The position numbers and the translations under genes are program-made. From assembly GCA_011799875.1 (NCBI GenBank), contig CM022298.1, forward strand, positions 496,785,180-496,849,179: 64,000 nt of DNA, in the 5' to 3' direction. This DNA comes from Thinopyrum elongatum. Lineage: Eukaryota > Streptophyta > Magnoliopsida > Poales > Poaceae. Below, piece by piece: positions 55,872-64,000 of this stretch; the stretch's first letter is position 1, and each line of letters opens with the position of its first letter. The notes under the pieces are model-generated. The model saw only the letters and a program-made list of their open reading frames with translations. It made no database searches and had not been told where the DNA came from.

Positions 55872-56836
55872 CCCATCTTCATCAACATATTCAACAGCAC
55901 CATCTCATCTCAAAACCCTAGTTCATCTCTTGTGTTCAATCTTTGTACCAGAACCTCAAATTGGTACCTGTGGGTGACTAGTAATGTTGATTACATCTTG
56001 TAGTTGATGCTAGCCAGTTTATTTGGTGGAAGATTATATGTTCAGATCCATTTTGATATTTATTACTCCTCTGATCTTGAGCATGAATATGTTGTGTGAG
56101 TAGTTACTTTTGTTCTTGAGGACACGGGAGAACTCATGTTGCAAGTAATCATGCGAATTTGATATTCGTTTGATATTTTGATGATATGTATGTTGTGATT
56201 CCCTTAGTGGTGTTATGTGAATGTCAACTACATGACACTTCACCATCTTTGGGCCTAAGGGAATGCATTGTGGAGTAGTTATTAGATGATGGGTTGCTAG
56301 AGTGACAGAAGCTTAAACCCTAGTTTATGCGCTATTCCGTAAGGGGTTGATTTGGATCCACATGTTTAATGTTATGGTTAGATTTTATCTTAATTCTTCT
56401 TTCGTAGTAGCGGATGCTTGCGAGGGGGGTTAATCATAAGTGGGAGGCTTGTTCAAGTAAGAACAGCACCCAAGCACCGGTCCACCCACATATCAAATTA
56501 TCAAAGTAACGAATGCAAATCAAACCAACATGATGAAAGTGACTAGATGAAATTCCTGTGTGCCCTCAAGAACACTTTACTTGCTATAAGAGATTGTTTT
56601 GGCATGTTCTTTACTACAAAAAGGACTGGCTACCTTGCTGCACCTATTGTTACTATTGCTACTTGTCGCTTGTTACAAATTATCTTTCTATCAAACTACC
56701 TGTTACCAACAATTTCAGTGCTTGCGGAAATTACCTTGCTGAAAACCACTTATCATTTCCTTCTGCTCCTAGTTGGGTTCGACACTCTTACTAATCGAAA
56801 GGACTATGATTGATCCCCTATACTTGTGGGTCATCA
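55872..56836 (+). repeat. Element E 5' LTR, right portion
   Basis: It resumes at CCCATCTTCATCAACATATT and ends GGGTCATCA. Compared with B's LTR, about 50 bases between the two E portions are absent. Confidence 0.85.
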
Positions 56837-56847
56837 AGACTCCTTTC

Positions 56848-56865
56848 TAGCGCCATTGCCGGGGA
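56848..56865 (+). other. Element E primer binding site (mutated)
   Basis: TAGCGCCATTGCCGGGGA differs at two positions from B's tRNA-Asp site. Confidence 0.85.
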
Positions 56866-56942
56866 GTGAAGCGCTCTTGGTAAGTGGAAATCGGTAAGGA
56901 AATAATTATATAACGTGCTGAAATTTACTGTTATTTGTTACT

Positions 56943-58047
56943 ATGGAAAACAATCCTTTGAGGGGTTTGTTCGGGGTATCTTCACCTCGACCAGAAACAC
57001 AAAGAGTTGCCCCTCAACCTACTGCACCTACTAAAAATATTGGTTATGAAATTCCTTCGGGTATGATAGAGAAACTGCTAGCTAATCCTTATGCAGGAGA
57101 TGGAACACTATATCCTGATATGCACCTATGTGGATGAAGTTTGCGGATTATTTAAGCTTTCAAGTTTACCCGGAGATGAAGTCAAGAAGAAGGTTTTCCC
57201 TTTATCTTTGGGGGGAAAGCATTGACATGGTATAGGCTATGCGATGATATTGGATCTTGGAATTGGAATCGCTTGAAATTGGAATTTCATCAAAAAATTA
57301 TCCTATGCATCTAGTTCATTGTGATCGGAATTACATATAAATTTTTTGGCCTCGTGAAGGAGAAAGTATCGCTCTAGCTTGGGGGTGGCTTAAGTCAATG
57401 TTATAGTCATGCCCCAATCATGAGCTCTCAAGAGAAATTATTATTCAGAATTTTTATGCTCGGCTTTCTCGTAATGATCAATCCATGCTCGATACTTCTT
57501 GTGTTGGTTCTTTTATGAAGAAGCTACTGAATTCAGGTGGGATCTTTTAGAAAGAATTAAACACAACTCTGAAGATTGGGAACTCGACGAAGGTAAAGAG
57601 TCAGGTATTAAGCTTTAGTTTGATTGTGTTAAATCTTTTATGAATACCGATGATTTTCACAAGTTTAGCACTAAATATGGACTTGACTCTGAGATAATAG
57701 CCTCTTTTTGTGAATCATTTGCTACTCATGTTGATCTCCCTAAAGAGAAGTGGTTTAAATATCATCCCCCTATTAAAGAAGAAATTAAAGAACCGGTTAT
57801 AGTTAAAGATGAAATTATCATCTACAATGTTGATCCAGTAGTTCCTACTGCTTATATTGAAAACCCACCTTTCCCTGTTAGGATCAAGGAACATGCTAAG
57901 GTAGAAACAGTGGTTAACAAAAGTAATATTAAAGAACCTAGACCCTCTGAACAAATTAAAGTAGAACATAGTGTTGCTATGGTCAAGGATCTCTTGGTCG
58001 ATAATATTGATGGGCATGTTATTTATTTCTGCGATGAAGCTGCTTGA
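56943..58047 (+). pseudogene. Element E gag and linker (broken)
   Basis: The frame starts MENNPLRGLFGVSSPRPETQ at 56943, as in B, but ends at 57137 after a shift. The gag core (WYRLCDDIGSWNWNRLKLEF) can be followed in other frames around 57180-57600. The linker frame 57640-58047 (YGLDSEIIASFCESFATHVD onward) ends at TGA 58045-58047 where B has AGA. Confidence 0.85.
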
Positions 58048-58626
58048 ATTGCCAAACCCGATATTGAGGACAAAAATAGACCTGTTGTTGGCATGCCTGT
58101 TGTCTCAGTTAAAATTGGAGATCATTGCTATCATGGTTTATGTGATTTGGGTGCTAGTGTTAGTGCTATTCCTTTTACTCTTTACCAAGAAATTATGAAT
58201 GATATAGCACCCGCTGAAATAGAGGACATAGATGTCACTCTTAAACTTGCAAATAGGGACACCATCACACCACTTGGGATTGTTAGAGATGTTGAAGTCT
58301 TCTATGGAAAAATAAAATACCCTACTGATTTTCTAGTTCTTCGTTCCCCGCAAGATGATTTTTGTCCAATAATATTTGGTAGACCCTTCTTGAACACTGT
58401 CAATGCTAAGATAGATTGCCATAAAGAAACTGTCCGTGTCAATTTTGGTGATGTGTCTCATGAGTTTAATTTCTCTAAGTTTCATAGACATCCTCGTGAT
58501 AAAGAATTGCCTAGTAAGGGTGAAATAATTGGTCTTGCTTCTATTGTCATGCCTCCTACTCATCCATTAGAACAATATTTGCTCGACCATGAGAATGATA
58601 TGCACTTATATGAAAAAATGAAATAG
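58048..58626 (+). pseudogene. Element E aspartic protease
   Basis: The active site CDLGASVSAIPF (about 58144-58179) and IIFGRPFLNTV are intact in frame 58093-58626. A base lost near 58613 (in a run of A) shifts the frame before the RT linker. Confidence 0.85.
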
Positions 58627-60159
58627 ATAAAATATTCTTTGAACAACAACCTATCCTTAAACACAATTTTCCAGTTAAAACTCTAGGAGGTCCTCCTCCA
58701 CCTAAAGGTGATCATGTGTTTGAATTAAAGCAATTGCATGACACTCTGAAGTATGCTTATCTTGATGAGAAAAAGATATATCATGTTATTATTAGTGCTA
58801 ACCTTTCAGAACATGAAGAAAAGAGATTATTAAAAAAATTGAGGAAGCACCGTGCTGCTATTGGATATACTCTTGATGATCTTAAGGGCATTAGTCCCAC
58901 TCTCTATCAGGACAAGATTAATATGGAACCTGATGCTAAACCTGTCATTGATCATCAATGGCGGTTGAGTCCTCAGATGAAAAAAGTGGTAAGAACTAAA
59001 ATACTAAAGCTTCTGGAAGCAGGTATAATCTATCCCATAGCTGATAGTAGATGGGTAAGTCATGTTCAATTTTGTCCCTAAGAAAGGAGGTATCACTGTT
59101 GTTCCTAATGATAAAAATGAACTTATCCCGGAAAGAATAGTGACTGGCTATAGAATGGTAATTGACTTTACAAAATAAAATAAAGCTACTAGAAAAGATC
59201 ATTACCCTTTGCCTTTCATTGATCAAATGCTAGAAAGATTGTCAAAGCACACACACTTTTGTTTTCTGGATGGATATTCTGGTTTCTCTCAAGTACCTGT
59301 ATCACAACCTGATCAAGAGAAAACCACCTTTACTTGCCCTTTTGGAACTTATGCCTATAGACGTATGCCTTTTGGTCTATGTAATGCACCTACTACCTTT
59401 CAAAGATATATGACTGCTATATTCTCTGACTTCTAGCTATGAAAAGATTGTTGAGGTTTTCATGGATGATTTCTCCGTTTACGGAACTTCTTTTGATGAT
59501 TGCTTAAACAACCTTGCTCGAGTTTTGCAGAGGTGTGAACAAACTAATCTTGTCTTGAATTGGGAGAAGTGCCACTTTATGGTGAATGAAGGTATTGTCT
59601 TGGGGCATAAAATTTTTGAGCGAGGTATTGAGGTGGATAAAGCTAAAGTTGATGCAATTGAGAAAATGCCATGTCTTAAAGACATTAAAGGTATTTGTAG
59701 TTTCCTTGGTCTTGCTGGTTTCTATAGGAGGTTTATTAAAGACTTCTCTAATTTCTAGGCCTCTTACTAATCTCTTACAAAAGGATGTTCCATTTGTTTT
59801 TTATGATGATTGTGTAGAAGCCTTTGAAACACTTAAGAAAGCCTTAACTTCTGCACCTATTGTTCAACCACCTGACTGGAACTTGCCTTTTGAAATTATG
59901 TGTGATGCTAGTGATTATGTTGTTGGTGTTGTTCTAGGACAAAGAGTTGATAAGAAATTTAATGTTATCCATTATGCTAGTAAAACTCTAGACATTGCCC
60001 AAAGAAATTATGCTACTACTGAGAAAGAATTTTTAGCAGTTGTGTTTGCTTGTGATAAATTCAGATCTTACATTGTTGATTCTAAAGTAATTGTTCACAC
60101 TGATCAGGCTGCTATTAAATACCTTATGGATAAGGAAGATGCTAAACCTAGACTTATTA
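58627..60159 (+). pseudogene. Element E reverse transcriptase and RNase H, first part (broken)
   Basis: The pieces are: linker and fingers 58716-59081, shift at about 59072; TAA at 59176-59178 inside the FRKLNK block (B has TTA); palm 59209-59436 with FLDGYSGFSQVPVSQ and MPFGLCNAPTTFQ; an insertion near 59436 just before the catalytic FMDD (59455 on); thumb 59462-59758; a 2-base loss near 59748; then RNase [13 protein letters not shown] and [12 protein letters not shown]. The RNase H frame runs into the MITE at 60160. Confidence 0.85.
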
Positions 60160-60475
60160 GGGCATCTACAATGTCGGTGCTTAGAGAAGGCGCCAGGCTT
60201 CTATTCCTGGCCATTATGGACGAATCCCGTTCGATCAGGGGATTCTGGCTAGCGTCGATGCAAAGCCATGCACCGGACGCTTGGCCTTTTCTTCTTTCGC
60301 GCGAGCCTTTTTTATCAAGTGCTACCCATATCTTTTACAGGAAAAAACAATCCCATTAGCGCTGAAATAGGCGCCCCGCATTGGACAGGCAGACTGCTAC
60401 CCCGATCTTATTTTCTTAATTAATTGTTTTTATTGTCTAAGCGCCCAAACAAGCACCTTTGCATTGTAGATGCCC
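60160..60475. mobile_element. Tourist-like (PIF/Harbinger) MITE, 316 bp
   Basis: Perfect 14-base terminal inverted repeats GGGCATCTACAATG (60160-60173 and reverse complement 60462-60475), with the 3-base target duplication TTA (60157-60159 and 60476-60478). The uninterrupted target is seen in B (12577-12584 region). There is no coding capacity of its own. It adds a false C-terminus to the RNase H frame. Confidence 0.92.
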
Positions 60476-60478
60476 TTA

Positions 60479-61849
60479 GGTGGTTTCTTTTGCTACAAGA
60501 ATTTGACTTGCATATCACTGATAGTAAGGGAGCTAAGAACACCATAGCCAACAACTTGTCTAGGTTAGAAAATATCCTTGATGACCCACTGCCTATTGAT
60601 GATAGCTTCCCTGATGAACAACTAGCTGTCATTAATGCTTCTCGTAATACTCATTGGTATGCTCACTATGCTAATTATATTGTTGCTAAATTTATACCAC
60701 TTAGTTTCACATACCAACAAAATAAAAAATTCTTCTATGATTTAAGAAAGTACTTTTGGGATGACCCACATCTTATGGAGGGCATCATGCAGGAGATAGA
60801 AGTGCACACAAGGTACTACAATCTGGTTTTTATTGGCCTACTCTTTTTAAGGATGCCCGTAAGTTTGTCTTATCTTGTGATAAATGTCAAAGAATTGGTA
60901 ATATTAGTAGACGTCAGGAAATGCCTATGAATTATTCACTTGTTATTGAACCATTTGATGTTTGGGGTTTTGATTATATGGGACCTTTTCCTTCCTCTAA
61001 TGGGTATACACATATTTTGGTTGCTGTTGATTATGTCACTAAGTGGGTAGAAGCTATTCCAACTAGCAGTGCTGATCATAACACCTCCATTAAAATGCTT
61101 AAAGACATTATCTTCCCTAGGTTTGGAGTCCCTAGATATTTAATGACTGATGGTGGTTCACACTTTATTCATGGTGCTTTCCGTAAACTGCTTGCTAAAT
61201 ATGATGTTAATCATAGAATTGAATCACCTTATCACCCTCAGTCTAGTGGACAACTTGAACTTAGCAATAGAGAAATAAAGTTAATATTACAAAAAAAAAT
61301 ATTAATAGGTCCCGAAAGAATTGGTCTAAGAAATTAGATGATACACTTTGGGCCTATAGAACTGCTTATAAAAATCCTATGGGTATGTCTCCTTATAAAA
61401 CGGTTTATGGGAAAGCTTGTCATTTGCCTCTTGAGTTAGAACATAAAGCATATTGCGCAACTAAAGAACTCAACTATGACTTCAAACTTGCCGGTGAAAA
61501 GAGGTTATTTGATATTAGCTCACTAGATGAATGGAGAACCCAAGCTTATAAAAATGCCAAACTGTTTAAAGCAAAAGTTAAAAGATGGCATGACAAAAGA
61601 ATCCAAAAGCGGGAATTCAAAGGGGGTGAGTATGTTTTATTGTACAATTCTCGTTTTAGGTTTTTTGCAGGAAAACTTCTTTCCAAATGGGAAGGACCAT
61701 ATATCATCGAAGAAGTTTACCGCTCTGGAGCTATATTAAGATCAATAATGCCGAAGGCACTAATCCGAAGGAGGTCAATGGACAAAGAATTAAGCACTAT
61801 ATCTCAGGTACGACTATTAATGTTGAAACTAATATTATTCAAACCATGA
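60479..61849 (+). pseudogene. Element E RNase H end and integrase (broken)
   Basis: RNase H resumes ([18 protein letters not shown]). About 95-100 bases are deleted at about 60774 compared with B, removing sequence before the His half of the zinc site. The core 60921-61337 has Asp in [13 protein letters not shown], Asp in LMTDGGSHF and Glu in [12 protein letters not shown], so its catalytic triad is complete. A run of nine A at about 61290-61298 shifts the frame. 61379-61849 holds the C-terminal part, with another insertion near 61733. Confidence 0.85.
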
Positions 61850-62008
61850 CATCGGAGGAATACATAAAAGAGACCTTCCAGAACACTCCAGAACCCTGAA
61901 AAGGAAGAGGTATGTGATACAGTAAGTAAACCGACTACAAAAATTCCGCAAAAATATTTTCTGTCAGTTTTGGAATATTAGAAAAAATAAAAAATAAGAA
62001 ACAACCGG

Positions 62009-62150
62009 GAAGGCAACCCAGGTGCCCACAAGGCACCAGGGCGGGCCTGCCCACCTAGCGTGCCCTGGTGGGTAGTGGGCCCCTCGGGCACCTTCCCAAC
62101 TCTGTTTTCCTGTAGTATGCTTGTTTCCCAAGATAAAAATTCTTTATATA
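62009..62150 (+). promoter_or_regulatory. Element E internal promoter before the 3' ORF
   Basis: A GC-rich inverted-repeat block (62009-62090) and TTTATATA (62143-62150), 94 bases before the ATG at 62244. Same arrangement as in A and B. Confidence 0.55.
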
Positions 62151-62243
62151 CTCCCCCGGACGTATTAACCACCGCATCGCGGAAATATCCTCTGTTCTTG
62201 TTTCGTGTTGTCTCTCTCTCTCGGATCTATCAAGCCTGGCATC

Positions 62244-62690
62244 ATGTCTTCTCCCTCCTCCACCAACGTAGAAGAAGATGCTTGGCTGCTAAAGATGGAA
62301 CTAAAAAGAGAGAAACCAAAAGAAGCCACCAAGGAGGACAAGGTCAAGGAAGTTACGGTAGATCAAGCTCAAGAAGGGGGCAGGCCATGTTAACGGGGGA
62401 AGATGAGGAAGAAGAAGATATCCTTCAACCATACTACAACCATCTCACCCCTACTGAAATTGAAGCCTTTAGAGCGTTCAAAACGGTTCGTGTTCAAAAT
62501 AAATATCTCACTCGTGAAATTATTTTGTTGTAAGAACAAAACAACGCCCTCCGGAGCATTAATCATAGATTGGAGTACCTATTAAGGCTGAAGTGTGAAG
62601 CTACTACCTCAACACCACCACCATCATCATCATCACTAAAGAAGGAGACTTCAGTACATAGGTATGGGCAATCCCCTTGGCTTGTGCCAA
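62244..62690 (+). pseudogene. Element E 3' ORF (frameshifted)
   Basis: It starts MSSPSSTNVEEDAWLLKMEL, Lys/Glu-rich, and ends at 62391 (frame lost). The likely continuation in another frame is EDEEEEDILQPYYNHLTPTE, then a heptad-like stretch LTREIILL, a TAA at 62531, EQNNALRSINHRLEYLLRLK and a Ser/Pro tail. The N-terminus resembles B; the middle differs from both A and B. Function unknown. Confidence 0.5.
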
Positions 62691-63287
62691 GCTTGGGGGA
62701 GATGCCCCGGTATCATATCACCATGACATTTATTACCTTTACCTATCTTAGTTCGATATTTAGTTATTTCATGATTTAGTTGAATAAAAGTTTAGTATGA
62801 TCTATTTTCGAGTGCTAGTTTCGTGATCTATCTATCTATGTAATCGAGTGAGAGTTATATAATAAAGATTAGTTTGAGTATTGCTTCTTTACATTCTTGT
62901 TCAATCAAAATAAAGGAAATAAAGAAAAAGATCATATGCTAATCTTATGGTAAGTAATGACATTACATAAGGAAAAGTATAAGTGGTAAATTTTATTGAA
63001 AGTTGACAAACATAGCATTGGTCAATGATGCAATTCATGAAAGAATTAATAAGGGAAGAGAAGATTCACATGCAAATATAGCATCTTGGACATCTTTTAT
63101 GATTGTGAGCCCCCATTAAATATTTTATGCCAAATTGTTGACGTTTGACAAGGAAGACAACGTAATGATTTATGTTTGTTCATATTCAAATAGAAGTTAT
63201 ATTGTCATAGATCCTCCGACATGTGTTGCTTGCCCAATATCTTTGCTAGCCAAAAATCCGCACTAAGTAGAGATACTACTTGTGCAT
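62671..63287 (+). other. Element E 3' noncoding region with hairpin
   Basis: Hairpin 62671-62702 (ATCCCCTTGGC, loop TTGT, GCCAAGCTTGGGGGAG) and then AT-rich noncoding sequence colinear with A and B. It stops at TGCAT (63283-63287), the probable target of element H. Confidence 0.8.
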
Positions 63288-64000
63288 TGATACGTCTCCA
63301 ATGTATCTATAATTTTTGCTTGTTCCATGCTGTTATATTATCATTCTTGGATGTTTTACAATCATTTTATAGAAACTTTTATATCATTTTTTTGGGACTA
63401 ACCTATTGACATAGTGCCCTGTGCCAGTTGCTGTTTTTTGCTTGTTTTTTACTTCACAGAAAATCAATACCAAACAGAGTCCAAACGCATCGAAACTTTT
63501 TGGAGATTTTTTCTGGACCAGAAGACACCTATTAGGCCAAAGAAGTACCAGAGGGGGGCTCCGAGGGGAGCACAACCCACCAGGGCGCGCCTGGGGGCCC
63601 AGGCGCGCCCAGGTGGGTTGTGCCCACCTCGGCCGCCTCCCGCACCACCTCTTTGCTCTATAAATACCCCAAAAATCCAAAACCCCTAGGGGAGTCGACG
63701 AAACACAATTCCAGCTGCCGCAAGTTCCAGAACCACCAGATCCAATCTAGACACCATCACGGAGGGGTTCATCATCCTCATTGGTGCCTCTCCAATGATG
63801 CGTGAGTAGTTCATTGTAGACCTATGGGTCCGTAGTTAGTAGCTAGATGGCTTCCTCTCTCTCTTTTAATTCTCAGTACAATGGTCTCTTGGAGATCTAT
63901 TTGATGTAACTCTTTTTGCGGTGTGTTTGTTGGGATCCGGTGAACTTTGAGTTTATGATCAGATCTATTTATCCATGAAAGTTATTTGAGTTTCTTTGAT
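63288..64000 (+). mobile_element. Element H, F-family LTR, runs out of the window
   Basis: It starts TGATACGTCTCCAATGTATC and matches the first 700 bases of the F LTRs. It has the best-preserved GC-rich inverted repeat (arms 63573-63596 and 63599-63622) and TATAAATA at 63660-63667. The right end is outside the window. It is either the 5' LTR of another element or a solo LTR. Confidence 0.88.

Larger units (their letters stand above)
40970..63287 (+). mobile_element. Athila-type retrotransposon E, interrupted by F/G and a MITE, 3' end disrupted
   Basis: The 5' LTR is split (40970-41476 and about 55872-56836). The interior runs 56837-63287 with mutated tRNA-Asp primer site, gag, protease, RT, RNase H, integrase, internal promoter and 3' ORF. 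It is the third copy of the A/B family. It was inserted into D (left flank AATAT, 40965-40969). About 50 bases of its LTR are missing at the right edge of the inserted F/G block. An F-family LTR (H) cuts the 3' noncoding region at 63287, so its 3' LTR is outside the window. The coding region is the most damaged of the three. Confidence 0.9.

Noticed and set aside
60160..60359. Novel C-terminal extension of RNase H in E
   Set aside because: The extra residues are the translated MITE, shown by its inverted repeats and TTA duplication.
1..64000. Integrated DNA virus or other viral relic
   Set aside because: All RT, protease and integrase motifs belong to Ty3/Gypsy elements with LTRs; no movement protein, coat protein or caulimovirus-type motif was seen.

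Overview
The window looks like the intergenic, transposon-filled part of a Triticeae grass genome (wheat, barley or Aegilops type). The basis is the dominance of large nested Ty3/Gypsy LTR elements of Athila type (tRNA-Asp primer site, Athila-like reverse transcriptase), one minus-strand chromovirus-like element, Tat-like elements with an antisense multi-exon gene, a CACTA transposon with 15-bp CACTACTAGGGAAAA termini, and Thalos-like and Tourist-like MITEs. No bacterial signal was seen (no operons, no CRISPR). Every protein-coding stretch I recognise belongs to a mobile element or is a broken gene copy. I found no intact host gene, tRNA or rRNA gene. Family names (Sabrina, WHAM and so on) were not assigned because that needs a repeat-library search.

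Layout, left part. 1-2562 is one end of an LTR element (K) inserted into Athila-type element A. Element A runs 2563-7736, is interrupted by a complete sister copy B (7737-18062, duplicated target GTTGT on both sides), resumes at 18063-18910 and ends with its 3' LTR (18911-23680), which is itself split by a 3249-bp CACTA element (19823-23071, target duplication ACT). To the right of A lies older sequence: a Stowaway-type MITE, a two-exon B3-domain-like gene remnant (24242-24751), repeats resembling a CACTA end (24940-25318), and an LTR-like block J (25319-26533).

Middle part. 26601-36138 is element C, a Tat-like element in minus orientation with two 442/443-bp LTRs, minus-strand gag and protease remnants, no reverse transcriptase or integrase, and a five-exon plus-strand gene (27606-30827) of the 'putative gypsy type transposon' class. 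Next comes 36139-36768 (unassigned), then a large inverted repeat (36769-38639) made of two head-to-head diverged copies of a type I MADS-box gene including their promoters.

Right part. This is a deep nest: LTR fragment I (38640-38972), then D (38973-40969, relative of C), then E (40970-63287, third Athila-type copy), then F (41477-48031, LTR element without pol), then G and a G' tail (48032-55871, minus-strand chromovirus-like). E resumes at about 55872, carries a 316-bp Tourist-like MITE in its RNase H region, and is hit by another F-family LTR (H, 63288-64000).

How it fits together: A, B and E share one design of LTR, gag, protease, RT, RNase H and integrase, then a second internal TATA promoter driving a variable 3' ORF, a stable 3' hairpin and a polypurine tract. 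The most unusual points are a GC-rich inverted-repeat block repeated ten times upstream of TATA boxes in two LTR families and in the internal promoters, the variable 3' ORF cassette, the antisense spliced gene in C, the MADS-box inverted repeat, and the recombined G'-LTR-G structure. All percentages given are hand counts.
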